Positions 42,542 through 51,191 of a DNA stretch of 64,000 bases are shown here, piece by piece (position 1 is the stretch's first letter; every line of letters starts with the position of its first letter). A program made the position numbers and the translations under genes. The notes under the pieces are model-generated. The model was not told the origin of the DNA and did no database searches. It worked only from the letters and a program-made list of their open reading frames with translations. Source of the stretch: Kitasatospora herbaricolor (GTDB taxonomy: Bacteria; Actinomycetota; Actinomycetes; Streptomycetales; Streptomycetaceae); contig NZ_JAUSVA010000002.1 of assembly GCF_030813695.1 (NCBI RefSeq), positions 6,572,001 through 6,636,000 on the forward strand, in the 5' to 3' direction.

Positions 42542-43303
42542 TCAGAGCCCGCGCAGGGCGCCGCCGTCCACCGGGACCATCACGCCGGTGAGGTACGAGG
42601 CGGCGGGGGACAGCAGGAAGGCGGCGACCTTGCCGAACTCCTCGGCCGTCCCGTAGCGGCCGAGCGGGATCGCGGCACTGGCGCGGGCCCGGGCCGCCTC
42701 GGCGTCCCCGCTCAGCTCGTCCAGCTCGCGCACCCGGTCGGTGTCGATCCGGGCGGGCAGCAGGCCGACCACCCGGATCCCGCGCGGGCCCAGCTCGTCC
42801 GCCAGCGACTTCGCCGCCATCGCCAGCCCCGGCCGCAGCCCGTTGGAGACGCCCAGCCCGGAGATCGGCTCGCGGACGGAGCCGGACAGCACGAAGCCGA
42901 TCACCCCGCCCTCGCCCAGCTCCGCCGCCGCCGCGCGGGCGATCCGCAGGGCGCCCAGGAACACCGACTCGAAGGCCGCCCGCCAGGTGTCGTCCTCGGC
43001 CAGCACCACCGGGCCGGCCTTCGGGCCGCCCACGCTGATCAGGACGCCGTCCAGCCGCCCGAACGCCTCCTGGGCGGCCTCGACCAGCCGGGCGGCCGCG
43101 GTGGGGTCGGCGTTGTCCGCCACCACGCCGTGCGCGTGTCCCTCGCCGCCGAGCCCGGCCACCGCCTCGTCCACCGCGGCCTGCGAGCGGCCGCTGACCA
43201 CCAGCCGGGCACCGTCGGCGGCGAGCTCCCGGGCGGTGGCGAAGCCGAGCCCGCGGGTGGCGCCGGTGACCACGTACACCTTGTTCTTCAGTCCAAGATC
43301 CAT
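42542..43303 (-). CDS. Short-chain dehydrogenase/reductase lacking the catalytic Tyr and Lys
   Basis: A 253-residue Rossmann protein. The cofactor motif GATRGLG near 14-20 is intact and DNA in VVADNAD is typical. The end, PVDGGALRGL, is FabG-like. However, where classical SDRs have YxxxK, aligned on the following KSLADELGPRGIRV helix, this one reads SNGLR, so both catalytic residues are replaced. It may bind NADP(H) without classical catalysis or use a different mechanism. I prefer the ATG at 43303, ten bases after GGGGAG; the ATG at 43312 would be too close to the ribosome site. Confidence 0.87.
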   Translation of the reverse strand: MDLGLKNKVYVVTGATRGLGFATARELAADGARLVVSGRSQAAVDEAVAGLGGEGHAHGVVADNADPTAAARLVEAAQEAFGRLDGVLISVGGPKAGPVVLAEDDTWRAAFESVFLGALRIARAAAAELGEGGVIGFVLSGSVREPISGLGVSNGLRPGLAMAAKSLADELGPRGIRVVGLLPARIDTDRVRELDELSGDAEAARARASAAIPLGRYGTAEEFGKVAAFLLSPAASYLTGVMVPVDGGALRGL

Positions 43304-43420
43304 GGACGGCATTCTCCCCCGTCCGGAGCGGGCCCGGCGGCCTTCCGGGGGCGGTCTGCCGCGGGTCGTCCCGCCGCCGGCCCGCCGCCGGCCGCCACCG
43401 TCCGCCGGGCGGGGCTGGCG

Positions 43421-43436
43421 TTGACGTCAGGGTCAA
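43421..43436 (+). promoter_or_regulatory. MerR-type operator in the merR promoter
   Basis: TTGACGTCAGGGTCAA contains TTGAC/GTCAA inverted arms and runs on into GGTCTACC. This is the layout of MerR-family promoters, where the palindrome lies between an overlong -35/-10 pair. TTGACG would be the -35. It lies 50 bp before the merR start. Confidence 0.6.
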
Positions 43437-43485
43437 GGTCTACCGTCGGTCACGGCGGCACGGCGCGGCCGGAGGGAGTACGGGC

Positions 43486-43920
43486 ATGCGGATCGGTGAG
43501 CTGGCCAGGCGGGCGGGGACGACCACCCGGACGCTGCGGTACTACGAGTCGCGCGGGCTGCTGCCGGCCCGGCGCAGCGGCAACGGGTACCGGGCGTACG
43601 GGGAGGACGATCTGCGGCTGCTGCGGCAGATCCGGTTGTTGCAGGACTTCGGCTTCGGGCTGGAGGAGACCCGGCCGTTCGTGGAGTGCCTGCAGGCGGG
43701 GCACCCCGAGGGCGACACCTGCCCGGCCTCGTTGGAGGTCTACCGGCGCAAGCTCGCCGAGCTGGACGAGTGCATCGAGCGGCTGCGGGCCGTCCGCGCC
43801 CAGGTCGGCGAGCAGCTGTCCCGGGCGGAGCGGTCCCGGTCGGAGCTGGCGGACGCCGCCGATGCCGCGCCCTCGCCGCGCTGCGAGCTGGCGCACGAGC
43901 GGATGCCGGCGCCGGAGTAA
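43486..43920 (+). CDS. MerR-family transcriptional regulator
   Basis: A 144-residue regulator: winged helix IGELARRAGTTTRTLRYYESRGLLP at the N-terminus, RQIRLLQDFGFGLEETRPFVE, and a dimerisation helix near 80-120. Cys near 69, 81 and 132 could sense metal or redox state but do not form a known CueR/ZntR pattern. The start has GGAGGGAG. The next gene is a thioredoxin, so a thiol stress role is likely. Confidence 0.88.
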   Translation: MRIGELARRAGTTTRTLRYYESRGLLPARRSGNGYRAYGEDDLRLLRQIRLLQDFGFGLEETRPFVECLQAGHPEGDTCPASLEVYRRKLAELDECIERLRAVRAQVGEQLSRAERSRSELADAADAAPSPRCELAHERMPAPE

Positions 43921-43929
43921 CGGCCGGGC

Positions 43930-43992
43930 GGGCAGGCACGCAGGCACGCACGCAGACAGGCACGCAGACAGACAGGCAAGCAGTCAGTCAGG
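43930..43992 (+). repeat. Low-complexity CAGG/CACG/CAGA repeat
   Basis: A run of degenerate 4- and 8-bp units (GGCAGGCACGCA, GACAGGCA, CAGTCAGT) fills the spacer between merR and the thioredoxin gene. It is unlike the surrounding sequence and probably unstable. Confidence 0.7.
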
Positions 43993-44038
43993 TAAGCGGA
44001 CCGGTGGCCAGGTGGCCGCCCGCAGAAGGGAGATCAGG

Positions 44039-44404
44039 ATGACTCAGGCAGCAACGGTTCAGGCGGCAGGAGGCACGGTCGTGACCGGGGTGGCGTCCGT
44101 CACCGACGAGTCGTTCGCCGCGGAGGTGCTGGGGGCCGAGGGCCCCGTCCTGGTGAAGTTCACCGCGGACTGGTGCCCGCCGTGCCGGATGGTCGCGCCG
44201 GTGCTGGCCGAGATCGCGGTGGAACTGGCCGGGCGGCTCAAGGTGGTGCAGCTGGACGTGGACACCAACCCGCGGACGCAGGCGGCGTACGCGGTGCTCT
44301 CGATGCCGACGCTGATGGTCTTCCGGGACGGTGAGCCGGTGAAGTCGATGGTCGGGGCGCGGGCCAGGGCGAGGCTGCTGCGCGAGCTGGCCGACGTGCT
44401 CTGA
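44039..44404 (+). CDS. Thioredoxin with CPPC active site
   Basis: A 121-residue thioredoxin with an N-terminal extension of about 15 residues. The active site is ADWCPPCRM (Cys46, Cys49), with Pro in place of the usual Gly, and the cis-Pro loop is SMPTLMVF near 92. The CPPC sequence is expected to shift the redox potential. The ATG at 44039 has AGAAGGGAG upstream. Placement directly after merR suggests control by that regulator. Confidence 0.92.
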   Translation: MTQAATVQAAGGTVVTGVASVTDESFAAEVLGAEGPVLVKFTADWCPPCRMVAPVLAEIAVELAGRLKVVQLDVDTNPRTQAAYAVLSMPTLMVFRDGEPVKSMVGARARARLLRELADVL

Positions 44405-44443
44405 GCCGTCGGTGCGGCCGGTCCGCGGGACGCGGTCCGGGAT

Positions 44444-45259
44444 TCAGCCGGCCACCGGCACCGGCTCGGGCCCGGCACCGGCCTCGGCGGTCGCGGCGGC
44501 GGCCTCCCGGGCCCGGTCCTTGGCCTCGCGGCGGACCAGCACCCAGACCCCGACCGGGATCATCGCGGTGAACAGCCACCACTGGACGGCGTACGCCATG
44601 TGCGGGCCGATGTCGGAGTGGTTGGGCTCGGGCAGCAGCTCGGGCTGGCTCGCGGGGGCCGGCGCGGTGGCCGTCAGCTCCAGGTAGCCGGGGAGTACCG
44701 CGGCCCCGGTGCGCTCGCTCTGCTGGGCGCTGCTGATCAGGTTGAACTGGCGGTCCGGCAGGCCGCTGCGGTCGCGGATCCCGCTGCCCGCGGCGGTCTC
44801 GTCGGCGCGCATCCGCCCGGTGAGGGTGACGTCGCCGGAGGGCGCGGCCGGGACGTCGGGGTAGGCGGCGGCGGAGTCCCCGGAGGCGGTCCAGCCCCGG
44901 TTGACCAGCACCTCGCCGGCGCCGTCGGCGAGCCGGAGCGGGGTGATCACGAAGTAGCCGATGTTGTCCCCGCCGGCGTCCGTCCGCTTGCGGACGACGA
45001 ACTCGTGCGCCTGGTCGTACTGCCCGGTCGCGGTGACCGCCCGCCAGGTGAGGTCCTTGGGGACGGCGCGGCCCGGCGCGCTCAGCGAGTCGAAGGGGAC
45101 CGGCTCGGCGGTCAGCGCGTGCGCGATCAGCTCGTTGCGGGCCACCCGCGCCTCGTGCCGGTGCAGCTGCCAGAAACCCAGCTTGATGGTGGCGGGGATC
45201 AGCAGCAGGGCGATCAGGACGGTGATCACCCAGCGCCGGGAGAGCAGAAAACGGTACAC
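44444..45259 (-). CDS. SURF1-family cytochrome oxidase assembly protein
   Basis: A 271-residue membrane protein with an N-terminal helix (WVITVLIALLLIPATIKLGFWQL, the W-Q-x-x-R of the family following as WQLHRHEAR) and a C-terminal helix near 230-250 (QWWLFTAMIPVGVWVLV). Between them is the SURF1 domain with ITPLRLADGAGEVLVNRGW. It assists haem insertion or assembly of cytochrome c oxidase. I chose the GTG at 45259, which gives the usual YRFLL beginning; a GTG at 45298 would add 13 residues. Neither has a clear ribosome site. Confidence 0.88.
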   Translation of the reverse strand: MYRFLLSRRWVITVLIALLLIPATIKLGFWQLHRHEARVARNELIAHALTAEPVPFDSLSAPGRAVPKDLTWRAVTATGQYDQAHEFVVRKRTDAGGDNIGYFVITPLRLADGAGEVLVNRGWTASGDSAAAYPDVPAAPSGDVTLTGRMRADETAAGSGIRDRSGLPDRQFNLISSAQQSERTGAAVLPGYLELTATAPAPASQPELLPEPNHSDIGPHMAYAVQWWLFTAMIPVGVWVLVRREAKDRAREAAAATAEAGAGPEPVPVAG

Positions 45260-45308
45260 ACCGGCACGGTACGCCCACCGCGTCCGCCCGTCCGACACCG
45301 GGGGTCGG

Positions 45309-46304
45309 TCAGGCTCCGGGGTGCGGTGCGACCTCGCGCAGCAGCTGGAGGAAGGCGTCCTCGCCGACCACCGGCGTGCCCAGGTCGCGGGCCTTGCGGG
45401 CCTTGCCGCTCCAACTGCCGGGCTCGTTGGTGACCAGCAGACTGGTGAGCCGGCTCACCGAGGTCGCGATGTGCAGTCCGGCCTCCACCGCGCGGTCCTC
45501 CAGCACCTCGCGGTCGGTCGCGGTGTCACCGGTGATCGCCACCCGCATGCCCTGCATGAGCGGCTTGCCGTCCTGCCAGCGCCCGGGGTTCGGGTACGGG
45601 CACGGCGGGCGCTTCTTCGCGGCGCGGTACGAGGATCCGCTCCAGGAGCTGCGGCCGGGGGTCTGCGGTTCCTCCTCGCCGAGGTCGGTGACGGCCACGC
45701 AGGCCTGCAGCGGCAGCGGCACGCCGCCCTGGCGGGCCAGGTGCAGGCTCGGCCGGAAGGCCTCGGCGAGCACCCGGGCGTCGTCCAGCGCGTTGTGGGC
45801 CTGACGCTGCTGGACCCCGAAGTACGCGGCGAGCGAGGCGAGCTTGCCGTTGGGCAGCGGCAGCCGGAGGTCCCGGGAGAGCACCATGGTGCAGAGCCGC
45901 TGGTCGACCGGGGCGCGCAGGCCCGCCCGGGAGTACTCGCGGGAGATCATGTTCCAGTCGAAGAGCGCGTTGTGGGCGACCATCACCCGCCCGCGCAGCC
46001 GTTCGGCCAGCTCGCCGGCGATCTCCGGGAAGGTCGGCGCGTCCTTGAGCACCGCGCTGGTCAGGCCGTGGATCCAGACCGGCCCGGGGTCGCGCTGCGG
46101 GTTGACCAGGGTGTACCACTGGTCGGTGACCTCGCCCTCGGCGTCCAGCTGGTAGACACCGGCCGAGATGACGCGGTCCGAGCGGCCGAGGCCGGTGGTC
46201 TCGACGTCCACCACCGCGAAGCCCTCGGCGGGGGCGGCGGTGCGCTGCGCCGGGACGGGGACCGTCCACGGGGCGTGGTTCGTCGGTGACTGGATCGCGT
46301 GCAT
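45309..46304 (-). CDS. DEDDh exonuclease with C-terminal BRCT domain
   Basis: A 331-residue protein. The DnaQ-like exonuclease domain has FAVVDVETTGLGRSDRVIS near 29-47 (Exo I, DxE), VMVAHNALFDWNMI near 107 (Exo II) and RQAHNALDDARVLAEAF near 168 (Exo III, HxxxxD), so all DEDDh residues are present. After a linker (about 190-245) a BRCT-like domain follows (MRVAITGDTATDREVLEDRAVEAG, TSLLVTNEPGSWSGKARKARDLG). It probably trims DNA or RNA 3' ends in repair rather than acting as polymerase III epsilon. Confidence 0.9.
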   Translation of the reverse strand: MHAIQSPTNHAPWTVPVPAQRTAAPAEGFAVVDVETTGLGRSDRVISAGVYQLDAEGEVTDQWYTLVNPQRDPGPVWIHGLTSAVLKDAPTFPEIAGELAERLRGRVMVAHNALFDWNMISREYSRAGLRAPVDQRLCTMVLSRDLRLPLPNGKLASLAAYFGVQQRQAHNALDDARVLAEAFRPSLHLARQGGVPLPLQACVAVTDLGEEEPQTPGRSSWSGSSYRAAKKRPPCPYPNPGRWQDGKPLMQGMRVAITGDTATDREVLEDRAVEAGLHIATSVSRLTSLLVTNEPGSWSGKARKARDLGTPVVGEDAFLQLLREVAPHPGA

Positions 46305-46459
46305 GGTCAACCAGAATAAGGGCCGCGCGGCGCCCCCATGGTCCGAATGTCCGAGCGGCGGCGCCGGAATAGAGTGGTGAGCGTGTTCGCCGGACATCCC
46401 GACGAGCGATTTCCGGCCGCCCTACCCCAGGCGGCAGCCTCCCCGAAGGACGTTCCCCC

Positions 46460-47503
46460 ATGCGCGCCACCGTGATCCACGGCCCCAACGACATCCGGGT
46501 CGAGGAGGTGCCCGACCCCGTGATCCAGCACCCGACCGACGCCGTCGTACGGGTGGTCAACGCCTGCATCTGCGGCAGCGACCTCTGGGCGTACCGCGGC
46601 GTCGCGGCCCGGGTGGCCGGTCAGCGGATCGGGCACGAGTTCCTCGGCATCGTCGAGGAGACCGGCTCCGAGGTGCGGGACTTCCGCCGCGGCGACTTCG
46701 TGGTCGCCCCCTTCGTATGGTCGGACGGCACCTGCGACTACTGCCGCGAGGGCCTGCAGACCTCCTGCCCGCACGGCGGGTTCTGGGGCCAGGTCGGCTC
46801 GGACGGCGGACAGGGCGAGGCCGTCCGGGTGCCGTTCGCCGACGGCACGCTCGTCCAGCTGCCCAAGGAGGCGGCCGCGGACGAGAAGCTGCTGCCCGGG
46901 CTGCTCGCCCTCTCCGACGTGATGGCGACCGGGCACCACGCGGCCGTCACGGCCGGGGTGCGGCCGGGCGCGACCGTCGCGGTGGTCGGCGACGGCGCGG
47001 TCGGGCTCTGCGGCGTGCTGGCCGCGCACCGGCTCGGTGCGGGCCGGATCATCGCGCTCGGCCGGCACCAGGTGCGCACCGACATCGCCCGCAAGTTCGG
47101 CGCCACCGACGTGGTCGCCGCGCGCGGCGAGGAGGCCGTCGAGGCGGTCCGCGAGCTGACCGGCGGTCAGGGCGCGCACGCGGTGCTGGAGGCGGTCGGC
47201 ACCGAGGAGTCGATGCGGACCGCGATCTCGATCGCCCGCGACGGCGGCGCGGTCGGCTACGTGGGCGTGCCGCACGGCGGCAGCGCGGGCGTGGACATCG
47301 GCCAGATGTTCGGCCGCAACGTCTCGCTGCGCGGCGGCGTCGCCCCGGCCCGCGCGTACATCCCCGAACTGCTGCCGGACGTGCTCTCCGGCGCGATCGA
47401 CCCGGGCCTGGTCTTCGACCGCACGGTCGGCCTGGAGGGCGTGCCGGACGGCTACCGCGCGATGGACGACCGGTCGGCGCTGAAGGTGCGGATCGCCTTC
47501 TAG
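46460..47503 (+). CDS. Zinc-dependent alcohol dehydrogenase family protein
   Basis: A 347-residue MDR enzyme. The catalytic-zinc residues are Cys in CICGSDLW near 37 and GHEF near 60. The structural-zinc lobe, SDGTCDYCREGLQTSC near 93-108, has three of the usual four Cys. The NAD(P) loop is VGDGAVGLCG near 178. The substrate cannot be assigned. The gene is divergent from the exonuclease and ends at a strong terminator. Confidence 0.9.
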   Translation: MRATVIHGPNDIRVEEVPDPVIQHPTDAVVRVVNACICGSDLWAYRGVAARVAGQRIGHEFLGIVEETGSEVRDFRRGDFVVAPFVWSDGTCDYCREGLQTSCPHGGFWGQVGSDGGQGEAVRVPFADGTLVQLPKEAAADEKLLPGLLALSDVMATGHHAAVTAGVRPGATVAVVGDGAVGLCGVLAAHRLGAGRIIALGRHQVRTDIARKFGATDVVAARGEEAVEAVRELTGGQGAHAVLEAVGTEESMRTAISIARDGGAVGYVGVPHGGSAGVDIGQMFGRNVSLRGGVAPARAYIPELLPDVLSGAIDPGLVFDRTVGLEGVPDGYRAMDDRSALKVRIAF

Positions 47504-47523
47504 GGCGCGGCCGGGCGGTACAG

Positions 47524-47559
47524 GATCGGGGTGGCTCCGGGACCGGGGCCACCCCGATC
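47524..47559 (+). terminator. Terminator after the alcohol dehydrogenase
   Basis: GATCGGGGTGGC (47524-47535) pairs perfectly with GCCACCCCGATC (47548-47559). Confidence 0.85.
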
Positions 47560-47685
47560 GCATGTCCGAACCTGACGTGTTTCGGCCAATAGGAGAGCGC
47601 TGCTGGGTGAAGATCCGGCTGATCGTGCCCGTTCCCTTCTCGCGGCCCACCGGCCACTTCTAACATCAGCGGCGCACAGCCGAAC

Positions 47686-47701
47686 TGTGACACCCCTCAC
47701 G
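47686..47701. promoter_or_regulatory. Crp-like binding site upstream of the acetate permease operon
   Basis: TGTGACACCCCTCACG fits the Crp pattern TGTGA-N6-TCACA with one mismatch in the last half-site. It lies 54 bp before the DUF485 start, just after a possible -10 (TAACAT at 47661-47666). Carbon control of actP by Crp occurs in other bacteria. Here it is a prediction. Confidence 0.4.
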
Positions 47702-47754
47702 TCCGGTCGTTCCACCGTGCGCACCGCCCCGACGAAGGAGTCAGGAGAGACCGA

Positions 47755-48117
47755 GTGGAATCACCGCCGCCGACCAGCACCGAGCAGTCGTCCGTCCAAC
47801 GGATCGAGGAGACCGCGGAGTTCCGCGAACTGCGCCGCTCCGTCCGGAGCTTCGCCTTCCCCGTCACCATCGGCTTCATCCTCTGGTACCTGCTGTACGT
47901 CCTGCTCTCCAGCTACGCCCCGGCCTTCATGGCCACCAAGGTCGTCGGGCACGTCAACGTGGCGCTGGTGCTGGGCCTGCTGCAGTTCGTCACCACCTTC
48001 GCGATCGCCGCCTGGTACGCCCGGTACGCCGACCGCCGGCTGGACTCGCCGGCCACCGCCATCCGCACCCGGTACGAGGCCGCCACCGTCCACGCGCCCC
48101 GGGAGGCCGGCGAATGA
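47755..48117 (+). CDS. DUF485 membrane protein, partner of ActP
   Basis: A 120-residue protein with two membrane helices (VTIGFILWYLLYVLLSSYAP near 42-61, VNVALVLGLLQFVTTFAIAAWYA near 72-94), the DUF485/YjcH architecture. The GTG start follows AGGAGAG. Its stop overlaps the actP start by four bases (ATGA), as in the E. coli yjcH-actP pair. Function of the family is unknown, presumed to assist the permease. Confidence 0.9.
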   Translation: MESPPPTSTEQSSVQRIEETAEFRELRRSVRSFAFPVTIGFILWYLLYVLLSSYAPAFMATKVVGHVNVALVLGLLQFVTTFAIAAWYARYADRRLDSPATAIRTRYEAATVHAPREAGE

Positions 48118-49772
48118 GCACCCACCTGGTCACCGGTCAGCTGCCCGCGAGCCGGCTGGCGGGCAGTCAGCTGGCCACCGCCGCGACCGAGCACCGCGGC
48201 CTGACGATGACGCTGTTCGGCCTGTTCGTCCTCGCCACCCTGGGCATCACCGTCTGGGCCGGCCGGCAGACCAAGGACGCCTCCGACTTCTACGCCGGCG
48301 GCCGCGGCTTCACCGGGTTCCAGAACGGCCTGGCCATCTCCGGCGACTACATGTCGGCCGCGTCCTTCCTCGGCATCGCCGGCGCCATCGCGCTGTTCGG
48401 CTACGACGGCTTCCTGTACTCCATCGGCTTCCTGGTGGCCTGGCTGGTCGCCCTGCTGCTGGTGGCCGAGCCGCTGCGCAACTCCGGCCGCTACACCATG
48501 GCCGACGTGCTGGCCTTCCGGATGCGGCAGCGGCCGGTGCGGACCGCCGCCGGCATCTCCACCATCGTCGTGTCGATCTTCTACCTGCTCGCCCAGATGG
48601 TCGGCGCGGGCTCCCTGGTCGCCCTGCTGCTGGGCGTCGAGGGCGGCGCGGCCAAGCGCTGGACGATCGTCGCGGTCGGCGCGCTGATGGTGGTCTACGT
48701 CGCCATCGGCGGCATGAAGGGCACCACCTGGGTGCAGATCGTCAAGGCGGTGCTGCTGATCGCCGGCACCGCGCTGATGACCGTCCTGGTGCTCGCCAAG
48801 TACCACTTCAACGTCTCGGCCCTGCTCGGCGCCGCGGCCGACGCCAGCGGCAAGGGCGCGCACTTCCTGGAGCCCGGCCTGAAGTACGGCGTCACCGGCA
48901 CCACCAAGCTGGACTTCCTCAGCCTGAGCCTGGCGCTGGTGCTGGGCACCGCCGGACTGCCGCACATCCTGGTCCGCTTCTACACCGTTCCCACCGCCCG
49001 GGCCGCGCGGAAGTCCGTGCTCTGGGCGATCGGCATCATCGGCGGCTTCTACCTGATGACGCTGGCGCTGGGCTTCGGCGCGGCGGCCCTGGTCGGCCCC
49101 AAGGTGATCAAGGCCTCCAACGCGGCCGGCAACACCGCCGCGCCGCTGCTGGCCGAGAAGCTCGGCGGCGGCGCCGGCTCCACCGGCGGCGCGATCCTGC
49201 TCGCGGTGATCTCGGCCGTCGCGTTCGCCACCATCCTCGCCGTGGTCGCCGGGCTGACCCTGGCCTCCTCGGCGTCCTTCGCGCACGACCTCTACGCCAA
49301 CGTGATCCGGCGCGGCAAGGTCGGCGAGAAGGAGGAGGTCCGCTCCGCCAAGCTCGCGGCGGTCGCGATCGGCGCGGTCGCCATCGTGCTCAGCATCTTC
49401 GCCGAGAAGCTCAACACCGCCGCGCTGGTCGCGCTGGCCTTCGCGGTGGCCGCCTCGGCGAACCTGCCCACCCTGCTCTACTCGCTGTTCTGGAAGCGCT
49501 TCAACACCAGGGGCGCGGTCTGCTCGGTCTACGGCGGCCTGTTCAGCTCGGTGCTGCTGGTGGTCTTCTCCACCGTCGTCTCCGGCAAGCCCACCTCGCT
49601 GTTCCCGCACTCCGACTTCCACTGGTTCCCGCTGGAGAACCCCGGCCTGGTCTCCATCCCGGTCGGTTTCCTGCTCGGCTGGATCGGCACCCTGCTCTCC
49701 AAGGAGGAGGCCGACCCGGCGAAGTACGCTGAACTGGAGGTCCGCTCCCTCACCGGACTGGGCGCGCACTAG
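48114..49772 (+). CDS. actP: Cation/acetate symporter
   Basis: A 552-residue sodium:solute symporter with about thirteen membrane helices. Typical motifs are DFYAGGRGFTGFQNGLAISGDYMSAASFLG near residues 60-90, YVAIGGMKGTTWVQIVKAVLL and LGTAGLPHILVRFYTVP, as in ActP. It imports acetate and similar short acids. Acetate uptake fits the ethylmalonyl-CoA pathway encoded 45 kb away. It is coupled to the DUF485 gene. Confidence 0.93.
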   Translation: MSTHLVTGQLPASRLAGSQLATAATEHRGLTMTLFGLFVLATLGITVWAGRQTKDASDFYAGGRGFTGFQNGLAISGDYMSAASFLGIAGAIALFGYDGFLYSIGFLVAWLVALLLVAEPLRNSGRYTMADVLAFRMRQRPVRTAAGISTIVVSIFYLLAQMVGAGSLVALLLGVEGGAAKRWTIVAVGALMVVYVAIGGMKGTTWVQIVKAVLLIAGTALMTVLVLAKYHFNVSALLGAAADASGKGAHFLEPGLKYGVTGTTKLDFLSLSLALVLGTAGLPHILVRFYTVPTARAARKSVLWAIGIIGGFYLMTLALGFGAAALVGPKVIKASNAAGNTAAPLLAEKLGGGAGSTGGAILLAVISAVAFATILAVVAGLTLASSASFAHDLYANVIRRGKVGEKEEVRSAKLAAVAIGAVAIVLSIFAEKLNTAALVALAFAVAASANLPTLLYSLFWKRFNTRGAVCSVYGGLFSSVLLVVFSTVVSGKPTSLFPHSDFHWFPLENPGLVSIPVGFLLGWIGTLLSKEEADPAKYAELEVRSLTGLGAH

Positions 49773-49826
49773 ATTTCCCACCGGACGGACACCGCCCGGC
49801 GGTGGCGGTCCCTGCGGTTAAGCTGG

Positions 49827-49852
49827 CCCGGCCCGCCGTGACGGCGGCCGGG
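49827..49852 (+). terminator. Hairpin between actP and moaA
   Basis: CCCGGCCCGCCG and CGGCGGCCGGG form an 11-bp stem with one bulged base around a TGA loop. It may end the actP transcript or sit in the moaA leader, since a TAAGCT box lies just before it (49819-49824). Confidence 0.45.
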
Positions 49853-49881
49853 CCGGCCGCACTACAGGGAAGGGGCTCGCC

Positions 49882-50871
49882 GTGCTCCTCGACACCTTCG
49901 GCCGCCAGGCCGTCGACCTGCGCGTCTCGCTCACCGACCGGTGCAACCTGCGTTGCACCTACTGCATGCCCGAGGAGGGTCTGCAGTGGCTCGCCAAGCC
50001 GGAGCTGCTCACCGACGAGGAGATCGTCCGGCTGGTCACCATCGCCGTGCGCGACCTGGGCGTCCGCGAGGTCCGCTTCACCGGGGGCGAGCCGCTGCTG
50101 CGCCCGGGGCTGGTCGGCATCGTCGCCGCCTGCGCGGAGCTGGCGCCGCGCCCGGAACTCTCGCTCACCACCAACGGCATCGGCCTGGCCCGCACCGCCG
50201 CCGCGCTGCGGGCCGCCGGGCTGGACCGGGTGAACGTCTCGCTGGACACCCTGGACCCGGACACCTTCCACACCCTGACCCGCCGGCGCCGCCACCACGA
50301 CGTGCTGGAGGGCCTGGCCGCCGCCGAGGCCGCCGGGCTGACCCCGGTGAAGCTGAACGCAGTCCTGATGCGCGGCGTCAACGACCACGAGGCGGCCGGC
50401 CTGCTCGGCTGGTGCCTGGAGCGCGGCTACGAGCTGCGGTTCATCGAGCAGATGCCGCTGGACGCCCAGCACGGCTGGGACCGCTCGCAGATGGTCACCG
50501 CCGAGGAGATCCTCGACCGCCTCACCGAGTCCTTCCGGCTCACCGCCGAGCCCTCGGCCGCCCGGGGCGCCGCACCGGCCGAGCGCTGGCTGGTCGACGG
50601 CGGGCCGGCGAGTGTCGGGGTGATCGCCTCCGTCACCCGGCCGTTCTGCCGGGCCTGCGACCGGACCAGGCTGACCGCTGACGGTCAGGTCCGCAACTGC
50701 CTGTTCGCGACCGGGGAGACGGACCTGCGGACCGCCCTGCGCTCCGGCGCGGCGGACGCCGAGATCGGCGCGCTGTGGAAGGCCGCGATGTGGGGCAAGA
50801 AGGCCGGGGCCGGCATCGACGACCCGGAGTTCCTGCAGCCCGTGCGGCCGATGTCGGCGATCGGCGGCTGA
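49882..50871 (+). CDS. moaA: GTP 3',8-cyclase MoaA (molybdenum cofactor step 1)
   Basis: A 329-residue radical SAM enzyme that, with MoaC, converts GTP to cyclic pyranopterin monophosphate. The N-terminal cluster is Cys21, Cys25 and Cys28 (TDRCNLRCTYCMP); the C-terminal cluster is Cys256, Cys259 and Cys273. FTGGEPLLRPGL and the essential Gly-Gly end are present. The GTG start has GGGAAGGGG upstream. No other moa gene is adjacent, so the pathway is scattered. Confidence 0.96.
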   Translation: MLLDTFGRQAVDLRVSLTDRCNLRCTYCMPEEGLQWLAKPELLTDEEIVRLVTIAVRDLGVREVRFTGGEPLLRPGLVGIVAACAELAPRPELSLTTNGIGLARTAAALRAAGLDRVNVSLDTLDPDTFHTLTRRRRHHDVLEGLAAAEAAGLTPVKLNAVLMRGVNDHEAAGLLGWCLERGYELRFIEQMPLDAQHGWDRSQMVTAEEILDRLTESFRLTAEPSAARGAAPAERWLVDGGPASVGVIASVTRPFCRACDRTRLTADGQVRNCLFATGETDLRTALRSGAADAEIGALWKAAMWGKKAGAGIDDPEFLQPVRPMSAIGG

Positions 50872-50876
50872 GGGCG

Positions 50877-51191
50877 TCAGGCTCCGGGGGGTGCGACCGG
50901 CGGCTGCGGCTGCGGCCGCGCCTCGGCCTCGGCCTCGGTCCACTCGGCGAACGGCAGGACCTCCTTGAGGAAGCCCCGCACGCCGAGGAACTGGGAGAGG
51001 TGCTCGCGGTGCTCGTCGCAGGCCAGCCAGGTCTTGCGGCGGTCCGGGGTGTGCAGCTTGGGGTTGTTCCACACCAGCACCCAGGCGGCGGCGGTCCGGC
51101 ACCCCTTGCCCGAGCAGATCGGGTTCTCGGGGTGCCCCGCCGCGCCGGCGAAGAGGCTGGGCGAGGGTTGCTGGTCGTCCTGGGGGGTCAT
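50877..51191 (-). CDS. Conserved hypothetical protein, 104 aa
   Basis: A 104-residue soluble protein. ENPICSGKGCRTAAAWVLVWNNPKLHTPDRRKTWLACDEHREHLSQFL contains two Cys followed by Cys-x2-His, suggesting a small zinc site. The C-terminus is acidic then Pro rich. Similar proteins are common beside moaA in Streptomyces as I recall. Function unknown. The start is the ATG at 51191. Confidence 0.75.
   Translation of the reverse strand: MTPQDDQQPSPSLFAGAAGHPENPICSGKGCRTAAAWVLVWNNPKLHTPDRRKTWLACDEHREHLSQFLGVRGFLKEVLPFAEWTEAEAEARPQPQPPVAPPGA

Noticed and set aside
49773..49881. Molybdenum-cofactor riboswitch before moaA
   Set aside because: The leader is only about 50-100 bases and shows a single simple hairpin, too little for that riboswitch.
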